Assembly: GCF_040649515.1 (NCBI RefSeq)
Contig: NZ_JBEZFP010000076.1
Span: 1-44,593, forward strand
Direction: 5' to 3'
Length of the DNA: 44,593 bases
Source: Yinghuangia elevatio
GTDB lineage: Bacteria > Actinomycetota > Actinomycetes > Streptomycetales > Streptomycetaceae
This document shows, in pieces, positions 23,834-31,848 of the stretch. The notes beneath the pieces were generated by a model. The model did not search any database and was not told the origin of the DNA. It worked only from the letters and a program-made list of their open reading frames with translations. Each line of letters starts with the position of its first letter. Position 1 is the first letter of the stretch. Both the position numbers and the translations under genes were made by a program.

Positions 23834-24156
23834 CTGCTCGTCGTTGGCAGGACGTGAAGGCAGATGCGTATCGGCTCAGCCCGCAGATGGCCGATCCGGA
23901 CGTCCTCGCGGCCGCCCAAACCGCCACCGCCGCTTACATCGCCGGCTACCACCTTGCCGAGCTCCGCAAGTCCCTCGGACTGACGCAGAGCGAAGTTGCC
24001 GCTGTTCTCGGGGTTACCCAGGCTCGAATCTCGCAGATCGAACGGGGCCGGGTTGAGTAGATGGGGTTGGAGACATTGCGGTCCTACGCCGCCGCGCTCG
24101 GGGGTGAGGTGGAGGTGACCGTGCGGGTGGGACCGCACAGCGTCAGGGTCGCCTGA
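23830..24156 (+). pseudogene. XRE-family antitoxin gene interrupted by an in-frame TAG
   Basis: Codons 1-76 encode an intact helix-turn-helix (LAELRKSLGLTQSEVAAVLGV, then TQARISQIERGRVE). TAG at 24058-24060 then stops translation. In the same frame the next 31 codons read MGLETLRSYAAALGGEVEV and end in VRVGPHSVRVA, the normal C-terminal segment of HigA-like antitoxins of this type. A single nonsense change therefore splits a 108-residue protein. The short product could still bind DNA, and ATG 24061 could restart translation. With only a toxin remnant upstream, decay is the simplest reading. Confidence 0.75.
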
Positions 24157-24216
24157 TCCCGCGCGGCGCATCGGGTGCGCGTCCCACGCGGTTCGGGAAG
24201 GCCCTTTGGCTGTCGG

Positions 24217-25560
24217 TCACTTCGTCCCGTCGTCGGAGCGGGCGAGGCGGGAGAGGTCGCGCTTGACGGCGGCTTCCGTGCGCAGTTCGCCGACGATCGT
24301 GCGCAGGAGGGCCCTGCGGTCGGTGCCGCGCCGGCGCATCGCACCGATAGCGCAGGCGGCGACGAAGCCCGGGGTCATCAGGCCGCTCGGCTTACGCACG
24401 CGCGAGTAGACATCCAGCAGCCGGCGGGAGCCGTGCGGTTCCCGGGCGAGCATGCGCAGCATCTGCTCCTGGAGGGGGTTCACCGCGTCCGAGCGGGCGA
24501 AGCGGTTGGTCCAGTGGTACGTCTCGCGGCACTCCGCGACCAGGCGGCGTTCCCACGCGCGTACCACGCGGTCCAGCCGCTCCGGGTTGCCGAGTACGGG
24601 AGCCACCGCTTCGCCCAGCAGACGGCCGAAGCGCAGCGCGTCGCGGATGCCCTGCGCGGTGACCGGGTCCTTGAAGTGCCCGGCGTCTCCGGCCAGGGCC
24701 CAGCCGGGTCCCGCGGACTTGCGGAAGTACGAGGGCTGTTCGACCGAGGTCACGATCTTCGACGCGCGCGTGGCACCGGCGAGGCGTTTCGCCAGGCCGG
24801 GGATCGACGCCACCGTGCGGTCGTACTCGCCTTCCAGGTCGAGGCGGAACGCGTCCGCCCGCTCCTTGGGCGGCATCAAGAGGGCCAGCACGAGCCCGCC
24901 GTCGGTGGGGAACGCGGTTCCCAGCTCACGGCCTTCGAGCCACATCGCGGCGGTGCCGTGCCATTCGGTTCGCGGGTCCTCGTAGTACGCGTAGTAGCCG
25001 GCCCGTTCGTTGGCGTTGGACAGGTAGGGGACGTCGACGCCGAGCAGCCGGGCGACCGTCGAGCGCCGTCCGTCCGCGCCGATCACCAGCGGTGCCCGCA
25101 GGGTGAGTTCGCCGTTCACGCCGCGCTTGGTGGCGCGTACGCCGACGACGCGGCCGTCCTCCCGCACGAGCGAGGTCACCTTGACGCCCTCGCGCACCTC
25201 GGCCCCGGCCGCGCGCGCCGTCTCGACCAGCGCGAAGTCGAGTCCGGGCCGCCGCACGCACATGCCGTACGCGATGCCGTCCACGGGCGAGTAGGTGCCG
25301 CGCACTTCGGCATCGGGAGACCCGATGTACGCGTCGAAGTGCTTTGGCGGGTCCAGCTTTTCGACGCGTTCGAGGGCGCCGAGCCGGTCCAGTTCGGCGA
25401 CCCCGCCCGCGAAGAGCAGGTGCGTGGAGACCGTGTCGGACGGGAATCTGCCCGCGTCGACCGCGACCACCCGGCGGCCGGCCCTGGCAAGTGCGGTGGC
25501 CGCGGCCGATCCGGCGCAGCGGGCCCCGACCACGATGGCGTCGACGTGCTCTTCGCTCAC
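24217..25560 (-). CDS. FAD-dependent oxidoreductase (geranylgeranyl-reductase/PHBH type)
   Basis: The 447-residue protein has the class A flavoprotein layout. The N-terminal VDAIVVGARCAGSAAATALARAG is the FAD-binding loop; GADGRRSTVARLLG is the DG motif, and GPGWALAGDAGHFKDPVTAQG is the second FAD motif with the GD fingerprint. The last 90 residues are a helical, basic tail. Relatives include halogenase-like, ring-hydroxylating and prenyl-reductase enzymes; the substrate is not predictable. GTG 25560 is preceded by GGGGGA and gives a normal N-terminus. It is divergent from tetR, with a candidate TetR operator between them. Confidence 0.85.
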   Translation of the reverse strand: MSEEHVDAIVVGARCAGSAAATALARAGRRVVAVDAGRFPSDTVSTHLLFAGGVAELDRLGALERVEKLDPPKHFDAYIGSPDAEVRGTYSPVDGIAYGMCVRRPGLDFALVETARAAGAEVREGVKVTSLVREDGRVVGVRATKRGVNGELTLRAPLVIGADGRRSTVARLLGVDVPYLSNANERAGYYAYYEDPRTEWHGTAAMWLEGRELGTAFPTDGGLVLALLMPPKERADAFRLDLEGEYDRTVASIPGLAKRLAGATRASKIVTSVEQPSYFRKSAGPGWALAGDAGHFKDPVTAQGIRDALRFGRLLGEAVAPVLGNPERLDRVVRAWERRLVAECRETYHWTNRFARSDAVNPLQEQMLRMLAREPHGSRRLLDVYSRVRKPSGLMTPGFVAACAIGAMRRRGTDRRALLRTIVGELRTEAAVKRDLSRLARSDDGTK

Positions 25561-25615
25561 GGAATCCCCCTGAATCGCCGTGCGGGAACGGGCCGTTGCG
25601 GGACGTGTCACTTCC

Positions 25616-25690
25616 GGAAGGCACGGAACCCGCGGAAGGCGCGGAACTTGCGAGGAGGCGCGGAACCTGAGGTAGGGCGCGGAACCGGAA
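25616..25690. repeat. four imperfect 18-bp tandem repeats upstream of the FAD oxidoreductase
   Basis: Units of the form GGAAGGCGCGGAACYTGC run from 25616 to about 25690, with small length changes. One unit includes GGAACTTGCGAGG, similar to the AACTTGCG element in the thiolase and acyl-CoA ligase leaders. The array occupies the likely 5' leader of the minus-strand oxidoreductase. Confidence 0.6.
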
Positions 25691-25709
25691 GGTCGCACCG
25701 GAAGATCTC

Positions 25710-25729
25710 AACCGACAGGCACGTCGGTT
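25710..25729. promoter_or_regulatory. candidate TetR operator in the divergent region
   Basis: AACCGAC-AGGCAC-GTCGGTT is a perfect 7-bp inverted repeat with a 6-base spacer, 64 bases before the tetR ATG and 150 bases before the divergent oxidoreductase. The inner CCGAC-N6-GTCGGTT recurs at 26803-26820. Confidence 0.6.
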
Positions 25730-25793
25730 CTTGGTGACGCTAAACCCGGCACAGCGCCCCGGACAAGACCCCCTGCGCGGCTACGCTGAGCGC

Positions 25794-26537
25794 ATGGCAG
25801 CCCTCCCGCACCCGGACCGCCCCTCGGCAGGGGCGCCCACCACGCCGCCTTCCGCGGTGCGCCGCCGCATGCCCGGTCCGGCGCGTCGGCGCCGCATCGA
25901 GGACGCCGCGCTCGCGGTCTTCGGCGCGAAGGGCTACGGGGCCGCCTCCATGGGCGAGATAGCCGAGGCCGCCGGGGTCACCCGCAGCGTGCTGTACGAG
26001 CACTTCGCCACCAAACGCGTCCTGTTCCTGACCGTGCTGGGTGAGCAGAACGCGACCCTGGTCGCGCACATGGGTGCGGCCATCACCGGACGCGGCGGCC
26101 GGCACACCCGCATGCGGGCCACGGTGGCGGCGTACTTCGACTTCGCCGAGGCCAACCCGGTCGCCCGGCGCCTGCTGTTCGACCAGACCGACGAGGGCGA
26201 CCCCGAACTGAGCGCCGTCCGCTGGGGAATCCGGCAGACGCGCACGCGGTCGGTGATGGCCATGATGGCGCACGACACCGAGCGGGCCGGCCTGGATCCG
26301 CGGTCCCCCGAGGCGGAAGTGCTGATCGAGCTGCTGATCAGCAGCCTGGACGGGGTCGCCCAGTGGTGGGCGCACCACCCGGAGACGCCGCGCGCGACGC
26401 TGGAGACGATGGCCGCGAACGTGCTCTGGGGCGGCCTGGAGCGGCTGAACCCACCGGGCGACGCCGCACCCGACTCGCTCCCGGGCTCGCTGCCCGATTC
26501 GCTCCCAGATTCGCTCCCGGATTCGCCGACCGCCTAG
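25794..26537 (+). CDS. TetR-family transcriptional regulator
   Basis: The 247-residue protein has an N-terminal basic extension. The TetR DNA-binding domain follows at about 35-80 (IEDAALAVFGAKGYGAASMGEIAEAAGV, then TRSVLYEHFATKRVLFLTVL), then an all-helical ligand domain. It ends in an unusual repeat tail: PDSL, PGSL, PDSL, PDSL and PDSP encoded by 12-bp units. The ATG at 25794 lies 6 bases after TACGCT, so the message may be leaderless. Two matching palindromes nearby (25710-25729, 26803-26818) are its likely operators, implying autoregulation and control of the flanking flavoenzyme genes. The ligand is unknown. Confidence 0.88.
   Translation: MAALPHPDRPSAGAPTTPPSAVRRRMPGPARRRRIEDAALAVFGAKGYGAASMGEIAEAAGVTRSVLYEHFATKRVLFLTVLGEQNATLVAHMGAAITGRGGRHTRMRATVAAYFDFAEANPVARRLLFDQTDEGDPELSAVRWGIRQTRTRSVMAMMAHDTERAGLDPRSPEAEVLIELLISSLDGVAQWWAHHPETPRATLETMAANVLWGGLERLNPPGDAAPDSLPGSLPDSLPDSLPDSPTA
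26469..26528 (+). repeat. five 12-bp in-frame repeats at the end of tetR
   Basis: Five units (26469-26480, 26481-26492, 26493-26504, 26505-26516, 26517-26528) of the type CCGGATTCGCTC encode P-[DG]-S-[LP]. In-frame slippage would change tail length without breaking the protein. Confidence 0.85.
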
Positions 26538-26759
26538 CCTTTCGGCTCGCCGGCCCGCCGGACGACCGGGTCCGGCCGCGCCACACGAGCCGATTCGGCA
26601 GCCGATTCGCCCCTGACACGCTCTGAGGCTCCTGCCGATACGTCTGCCGACACACCTGCCGCGGCGCCGGATTCCACGCCCCCGAAGCGGGCCGAAGCAC
26701 GCTCCGAAGCCTGTCGAGATCCACTGACGCTCCGTCAAAAACAGGCAACGGTACATCTC
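26538..26759. other. non-coding gap after tetR
   Basis: No gene is seen. CTGCCG occurs three times at a 12-bp period (26632, 26644, 26656); the middle copy runs into CCGACACACCTGCC, which resembles a degraded half of the TetR operator. A GC-rich inverted region around 26550-26580 might end tetR transcription. Confidence 0.4.
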
Positions 26760-26788
26760 TTGACCCGCTGTATCACGGACGCCATAGT
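26760..26788 (+). promoter_or_regulatory. promoter of the Tat-FAD enzyme/BVMO operon
   Basis: TTGACC (26760-26765), a 17-base spacer and CATAGT (26783-26788) make a good housekeeping-sigma promoter. Transcription would start near 26795, directly before the palindrome at 26803-26818. The leader is about 140 bases long and ends in an AGGAGG ribosome site. Confidence 0.65.
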
Positions 26789-26802
26789 CGGCTTGCATCC
26801 TG

Positions 26803-26818
26803 CCGACACATGTGTCGG
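26803..26818. promoter_or_regulatory. candidate TetR operator at the transcription start
   Basis: CCGACACATGTGTCGG is a perfect 16-bp palindrome followed by TT. It shares CCGAC-N6-GTCGGTT with the site at 25712-25729. Its position just after the predicted start point suits a repressor. Confidence 0.65.
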
Positions 26819-26933
26819 TTAGCACCGGTCTGAGGCAGCACTCCCGCACTCCACACGCCGCACAGCCCAAGGGCGGCCGTGGCGACGGCCGCGTCTTCGG
26901 AGATCCGAGGAGAGACCCCGCATAGGAGGCCCC

Positions 26934-28799
26934 GTGTCCACGCACGAGCAGCACCTCCCCCGCACCGCGCCGCACACGGCGGCGCCGCCCGCCACCACGC
27001 GGGAGCAAATCCCGCCCACCCGGCGGAAGTTCGTGTCCGGCGCGGTGGGCGTCGGCGCCGCGGCGGCGGCCGGCGTCGCCCTCGGCGGCACCGGTGCCCT
27101 CGCCGCCTCCGCGTTCGGCGCCCCACTCGTCGCCGCGGCACCCGGCCGCCGCGTCGCCGTCCTCGGCGGCGGCATGGCGGGTCTCACCGCGGCCCACGAA
27201 CTGGCCGAACGCGGCTTCCAGGTCACGGTGTACGAGCGCAAGTCGCTGGGCGGCAAGGCGCGCAGCATCCCCGTCACCGGTACCGGCACAGGCGGCCGCC
27301 GGGACCTGCCCGGCGAGCACGGGTTCCGCTTCTTCCCCGGCTTCTACCTCAACGTGCCGGACACGATGCGGCGCATCCCGTTCCCCGGCAATCCGAACGG
27401 CGTGCACGACAACCTCGTGGACGCGCCCGAGGCGATCTTCGCGCAGGCCGGTCGCCCCGACAACCGGCTCGTCCTGCCCAGCGGACTCGACGACCTCACC
27501 CCGGAGGCGATCCGCGCCGCACTCAAGACGATGGCCAGTGTGGCCGGCCAGGTGCCGTGGTGGGAGATCGCCTTCTGGGCGGAGAAGATGATCGTGTTCT
27601 TCACCAGCGGCGACCTGCGGCGGCGGCACCAGTGGGAGTACATGCCGTACTCCGAGTACCTCCAGATGGACCGGATGTCGGAGGCGTACCGCAACATCCT
27701 TGTCCGGTCCTTCACTTCGACTCTCGTCGCGGCCAAGGAGAACGTCGCCAGCACGCGCACGATCACCATGATGGTGGAGATCTTCCTGTGGACCATGCTC
27801 GGCCGCGGCAACGACGGCGCACCCGACCGCGTGCTGAACGGCCCCACCAACGAGGCCTGGATCGACCCCTGGCACGCCCTGCTCACCTCGATGGGCGTCG
27901 AGTTCAAGGTCGGCTGGACCGTCACCGGGCTCGACTACGCGGGCGGCCGCGTCACCGGTGCGCGCATGACCGATCCGCAGGGCAACGCGGGGACGGTCGA
28001 CGCCGACCACTACGTCCTCGCCGTACCCGTCGAGCGGGCCGTACCGCTGATGAGCCCCGCGCTCGTCGCCGCCGACCCCGCTCTCGGCCGCCTGCGCCGC
28101 CTCCAGACCGACTGGATGAACGGCCTGATGATCTACCTCAAGCGCAGGACGCCCATCACGCACGGACACCTGGCCTTCATGGACTCCCCGTGGGCCGTCA
28201 CCGGGCTCACGCAAGGGCAGTTCTGGCGCAACGACTTCGCGGCGACGTACGGCGACGGCAGCGTGCAGGACTGCTTGTCGCTCGACCTCTCCGACTGGGA
28301 CTCCCCCGGCATCGTGTACGGCGTCTCCGCACGCAAGTGCACCCCCCGGCAGATCGTCGACGAAGTCCTCGCCCAGGTCCGCGGCAACCTCGACAACGGC
28401 GCCTCCCTCGTACCGGACTCCGCGATCCACTCGTGGTTCCTCGACCCGGGCATCACCGGGCCCGGCACCCCGTCCGTCGCCAACGACGAGCCGCTGATGG
28501 TCAACACGGTCGGCTCCTGGGACGACCGGCCGGAGGCGACGACGCGTATTCCCAACCTCTTCCTCGCCGGGGACTATGTACGGGTCTCGGTCAACCTGGC
28601 CACCATGGAGGGGGCGAACGAGGCGGGGCGCAAAGCGGCCAACGGCGTGCTGGCGGCGGCCGGTTCGCCGGCGACGCCGGCACGGGTCCTGGAGATGTAC
28701 CAGGAACCCGCGCTGGCCGGCTTCCGGCGGGCGGACGACCTGCGCTTCCGGCTCGGACTGCCCAACGCGTTCGACGTGCTCAAGCCGTACTGGCCGTGA
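26934..28799 (+). CDS. Tat-exported FAD-dependent amine-oxidase/desaturase-type enzyme
   Basis: The 621-residue flavoprotein begins with a twin-arginine signal (TRRKFVSGAVGVG) and a long Ala/Gly-rich hydrophobic segment to about residue 62. This suggests folded, FAD-loaded export or membrane anchoring. The FAD loop RRVAVLGGGMAGLTAAHELAERG, then YERKSLGGKARS and GEHGFRFFPGFY place it in the carotenoid-desaturase/hydroxysqualene-dehydroxylase/amine-oxidase superfamily. The C-terminal FAD motif is IPNLFLAGDYVRVSVNLATM. The GTG start follows AGGAGG. It is the first gene of a two-gene operon with a BVMO-like monooxygenase, behind a promoter with a probable TetR site. The substrate is unknown; a lipid or terpenoid is plausible. 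Confidence 0.82.
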   Translation: MSTHEQHLPRTAPHTAAPPATTREQIPPTRRKFVSGAVGVGAAAAAGVALGGTGALAASAFGAPLVAAAPGRRVAVLGGGMAGLTAAHELAERGFQVTVYERKSLGGKARSIPVTGTGTGGRRDLPGEHGFRFFPGFYLNVPDTMRRIPFPGNPNGVHDNLVDAPEAIFAQAGRPDNRLVLPSGLDDLTPEAIRAALKTMASVAGQVPWWEIAFWAEKMIVFFTSGDLRRRHQWEYMPYSEYLQMDRMSEAYRNILVRSFTSTLVAAKENVASTRTITMMVEIFLWTMLGRGNDGAPDRVLNGPTNEAWIDPWHALLTSMGVEFKVGWTVTGLDYAGGRVTGARMTDPQGNAGTVDADHYVLAVPVERAVPLMSPALVAADPALGRLRRLQTDWMNGLMIYLKRRTPITHGHLAFMDSPWAVTGLTQGQFWRNDFAATYGDGSVQDCLSLDLSDWDSPGIVYGVSARKCTPRQIVDEVLAQVRGNLDNGASLVPDSAIHSWFLDPGITGPGTPSVANDEPLMVNTVGSWDDRPEATTRIPNLFLAGDYVRVSVNLATMEGANEAGRKAANGVLAAAGSPATPARVLEMYQEPALAGFRRADDLRFRLGLPNAFDVLKPYWP

Positions 28800-28844
28800 C
28801 GTCCCGCACCGGGTGACGGGACCCGACGGAGGGGTTTGCGGATC

Positions 28845-30299
28845 GTGCCGGAGACGAAGGAGCGGCGGGACGCCGCCGGGACGGACGCACGGGTGCGGCA
28901 TGTCGCCGTCATCGGAGCCGGATTCGCCGGACTGTGCATGGCGATCCGGCTCCGCCAGGCGGGCATCGACGACTTCACCGTGTACGAGAAGGCCGACGAC
29001 CTGGGCGGCGTGTGGCGCGACAACACCTACCCGGGCGCGGGCTGCGACGTCCCGAGCATCCTGTACTCCTATTCCTTCGCCCAGCACGGCCGTTGGTCGC
29101 GGAGCTTCCCGCGGCAGGACGAGATCCTGGCGTACCTGCGCCGCTGCGCCGACGACTTCGGCCTGAACGCGCACATCCGGCTCGGCACCGAGATCGTCTC
29201 CGCCCGCTTCGACGAGAGCGAAGAGGTCTGGCGCCTGCGCACGGCGGCCGGGGACGAGCACGCCGCCCGCGTACTCGTCTCCGGCGTCGGACAGCTCAAC
29301 CGCCCCCGCTACCCGGACATCCCCGGCCTCCGGAACTTCGCCGGCACCGCCTTCCATTCCGCCGAGTGGCGGCACGACCACGACCTCACCGGGCGGCGCG
29401 TCGCGGTGATCGGCACCGGCCCGAGCGCGGTGCAGTTCGTCCCGGAGATAGCCCGGCAGGCCGAAAAGCTCTTCGTCTTCCAGCGGTCCGCGAACTGGGT
29501 GGTGCCCAAGCCAGACCGCGAGTTCGGCCGCCGCGAACTGACCCTGCGTGACAAAGTGGCGCCCGTCCGGCTGTTCCTGCGCGGCCTCACGTACGTTCGC
29601 GCCGAGACCGTCATCTACTGGGCCATCAGGGGCGGCAGGCTGGCCAAGCTCGCCGAGTTCGCAGCCCGCAAGCACCTGGAAAAGCAGATCACCGAACCGT
29701 CGTTGCGCGCGAAGCTCACCCCACGCTTCCCCATCGGCTGCAAACGCATCCTGATCTCCGACGACTGGTACCCGACGCTTGCGCGCGACAACGTCGAGCT
29801 GGTCACCGAACCGGTCGGCCGCGTCATCCGGACCGGCATCGACACCGTCGACGGAGTACACCGCCCGGTGGACACGGTGATCTACGGAACGGGGTTCCTG
29901 GCCACCGAGTTCCTCAAGCCGATGGACATCACCGGACGTGACGGCGTGGCGCTACAGGACGTGTGGAAGGACGGCGCCGCCGCGTACCTCGGCATCACGG
30001 TGCCCGGCTTCCCCAACATGTTCATGCTGTACGGGCCGGGCACCAACCTCGGCCACAACTCGATCATCCACATGATCGAGTCGCAGGCGGCGTTCATCCT
30101 CGGCAAGATCCGCGAGGGCGGCGTCCACGAGGTCGCGCAGGACGCGTTCGACCGGCACCAGGACCGCCTCGCCGCCGCGCTGCGCGACACCGCGTTCGCC
30201 GCCGACTGCAACAGCTGGTACAAGAACGCCGAGGGCCGGGTCACCACCAACTGGGCCCGGCGCACGCTGACTTACCGGCTGGCGACGCGGCGCGGCTGA
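28845..30299 (+). CDS. flavin-containing (Baeyer-Villiger-type) monooxygenase
   Basis: The 484-residue enzyme has two Rossmann loops: AVIGAGFAGLCMAIRL near the N-terminus (FAD) and VAVIGTGPSAVQFVPEI (NADPH). Between them lies FAGTAFHSAEW, which matches the type I BVMO fingerprint FxGxxxHxxxW, followed by Arg rather than the usual Pro or Asp. GGVWRDNTYPGAGCD is a further family motif. It would insert oxygen next to a ketone or oxidise a heteroatom, using NADPH and O2. It starts 45 bases after the Tat-FAD gene and is probably co-transcribed. GGAGGGG lies 10 bases before GTG 28845; TTG 28836 is an alternative start. Confidence 0.88.
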   Translation: MPETKERRDAAGTDARVRHVAVIGAGFAGLCMAIRLRQAGIDDFTVYEKADDLGGVWRDNTYPGAGCDVPSILYSYSFAQHGRWSRSFPRQDEILAYLRRCADDFGLNAHIRLGTEIVSARFDESEEVWRLRTAAGDEHAARVLVSGVGQLNRPRYPDIPGLRNFAGTAFHSAEWRHDHDLTGRRVAVIGTGPSAVQFVPEIARQAEKLFVFQRSANWVVPKPDREFGRRELTLRDKVAPVRLFLRGLTYVRAETVIYWAIRGGRLAKLAEFAARKHLEKQITEPSLRAKLTPRFPIGCKRILISDDWYPTLARDNVELVTEPVGRVIRTGIDTVDGVHRPVDTVIYGTGFLATEFLKPMDITGRDGVALQDVWKDGAAAYLGITVPGFPNMFMLYGPGTNLGHNSIIHMIESQAAFILGKIREGGVHEVAQDAFDRHQDRLAAALRDTAFAADCNSWYKNAEGRVTTNWARRTLTYRLATRRG

Positions 30300-30418
30300 C
30301 CGCGCTCGGGCGCGACAGCCGCAGGAGTCGGGTCGGCCGGCCGACTGCTCGCCCACGGAGTGAGGCAAACCACGGGGTGAGGCAAGGGCCGGGGCCGACG
30401 CCGGGGCCAGGGCTAGAC

Positions 30419-31585
30419 CTAGAACCGAGACGAGGGGCCGGAGTTGGACGTGGGGGTGCGGGGCGACCATTCGCAGCCGTCTCGTTCGCGACTGCCCGCG
30501 ATCACCGCATAGAGCAGGTCGGCCGCGCTGGGCAAGCCTGCCGCCGCGCCGGGTGGATGTGCGGCGTCGGACGGACCCGCAGCGCCTGGTGGGCCCGCGG
30601 CGGCCTTCACGCCGACCATGTACGACACCGCCCCGTTCCCGCAGATGGCCCACATCGCGGCCGTTCCCCCGTAGCTGTACGTCGCCTCCGCCACCTCGCC
30701 CGCCTTCTGGTTGCCGCGCCGCTGGGAGATCTCGAGACGGGCGAGCTCGTCCCGGTAGACCTCGACGCGGATCAACGGCTGCGACTGCGACGGCGGCGTC
30801 TCCGCCGACCCGTCCACGACGATGCAGTCCTCGTGCCGCTCGTCGCGGCCGCTCCACAACTGCACCCAGTCGGTTCGCGCAGCGAGCAGTGAGGGGGCGA
30901 GCGGGATCCCGCAGAGTGTCGCGGCATCGAAGGACGACGAAGGCCGCTCGGGGCGGGGTTCGGGCGGCGGGAGGCTGCCTTCGCTGCACCCTGCCTGCTT
31001 CCGTACCCGGTTGGCGGTCCGCACCAGCGTCTCGGCGAGCAGTTGACGGGCAACCGGGATCCTGACCCGGAGTTGGGCGTAGCGCTCGCCGTCCCGCGGC
31101 ATGCACTTGGGTAGTTCGACCCACCCCTCAGAGCCGGACGCCGCGCCCAGCACGCTGTTGCCGAGCGGCGTCGAGACGGAGGAGTCGGGGCCGAACCAGT
31201 CGTCGCGGACCAGGGCGTCGTACCCCCGGTAGATGACGAACTCCAGCTCGGGGAACACCGTGCCGGTCGTGCCGGAGAAGATCGCGCAGCGTTCCTCGGG
31301 GGCTGCCGGATAGCCCAACGGCCCTGCGGTGTCCCGGTATTGCTTGCTCTGCGGGAGCAGTTCGCCGATTTCGGCGGGAGTGAGCGTGCCCCAGCAGAGG
31401 GATCCGTCGCCGGCGGGCCGGTCGTCCTCGAAGGTGCGCACGGTGACGAAGCCCGCGGCGCCGACGGCGACCACGCAGGCGATCGCGAGCAAGGCGTAGC
31501 GGCGCGACCGTCTTCGAGGCGGCGGGTCCTGACCGGGCGCGACATGGTGTCGCGGCGCACGGCCGTCGTGCGGGGGCGACGGCAT
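30419..31585 (-). CDS. membrane-anchored extracytoplasmic protein of unknown function
   Basis: The 388-residue protein has a short basic, Pro-rich cytoplasmic start, one hydrophobic segment (YALLAIACVVAVGAAGFVTV, about 30-49) and a large outside part. The outside part has paired Cys residues (LCWGTL, RCAIFSG, KCMP, AGCSEG, LCGIPL, EDCIVV, AICGNG, GCEWSP), suggesting disulfides and perhaps two related halves (LCWGTLTPAEIG versus LCGIPLAPSLL). It ends with an Ala/Gly/Pro-rich stretch. ATG 31585 follows GGACGAG. I recognise the architecture from streptomycetes but no function. Its upstream region holds the 14-bp repeat array. Confidence 0.8.
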   Translation of the reverse strand: MPSPPHDGRAPRHHVAPGQDPPPRRRSRRYALLAIACVVAVGAAGFVTVRTFEDDRPAGDGSLCWGTLTPAEIGELLPQSKQYRDTAGPLGYPAAPEERCAIFSGTTGTVFPELEFVIYRGYDALVRDDWFGPDSSVSTPLGNSVLGAASGSEGWVELPKCMPRDGERYAQLRVRIPVARQLLAETLVRTANRVRKQAGCSEGSLPPPEPRPERPSSSFDAATLCGIPLAPSLLAARTDWVQLWSGRDERHEDCIVVDGSAETPPSQSQPLIRVEVYRDELARLEISQRRGNQKAGEVAEATYSYGGTAAMWAICGNGAVSYMVGVKAAAGPPGAAGPSDAAHPPGAAAGLPSAADLLYAVIAGSRERDGCEWSPRTPTSNSGPSSRF

Positions 31586-31654
31586 GGCGTCTCGTCCTTC
31601 GTCCGGGTGCCGGAGCCGGGAACCGAATGCCGGTGCGGGGCCGTGCGCACGGTG

Positions 31655-31766
31655 CTGAACTCGATCAGCTGAACTCGATCAGCTGAACTCGATCAGCTGA
31701 ACTCGGTCAGCTGAACTCGGTCAGCTGTACGCGGTCAGCTGTACGCGGTCAGCTGTACGCGGTCAG
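31655..31766. repeat. eight head-to-tail 14-bp repeats
   Basis: The array has three copies of CTGAACTCGATCAG, two of CTGAACTCGGTCAG and three of CTGTACGCGGTCAG, without gaps, then CTACGCGG. Junctions form TCAGCTGA or GTCAGCTG, so each boundary carries an AGCT-centred palindrome. It lies 70 bases upstream of the minus-strand gene starting at 31585 and 82 bases after the aldehyde dehydrogenase stop. The unit is not a multiple of three and the region is not coding. Confidence 0.95.
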
Positions 31767-31848
31767 CTACGCGGCGGGCCGTGCACTCTTGCCTCCGCGG
31801 CGGTGCGCGCAGGCGTGCCCCACACCGGCAACCGGCTTGTGTTTGCGG

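Noticed and set aside
25740..29861. A 1373-codon minus-strand open frame across tetR, the Tat-FAD gene and the BVMO
   Set aside because: The opposite-strand genes have clear motifs and ribosome sites; the long frame has none and crosses a promoter region.
30332..30345. GTCGGCCGGCCGAC palindrome after the BVMO as a third TetR site
   Set aside because: The half-sites are in the opposite order with a 4-base centre, so it does not match CCGAC-N6-GTCGG; it is more likely a hairpin.
31655..31766. Possible CRISPR array
   Set aside because: Units are 14 bp and directly adjacent, with no spacers and no cas genes.
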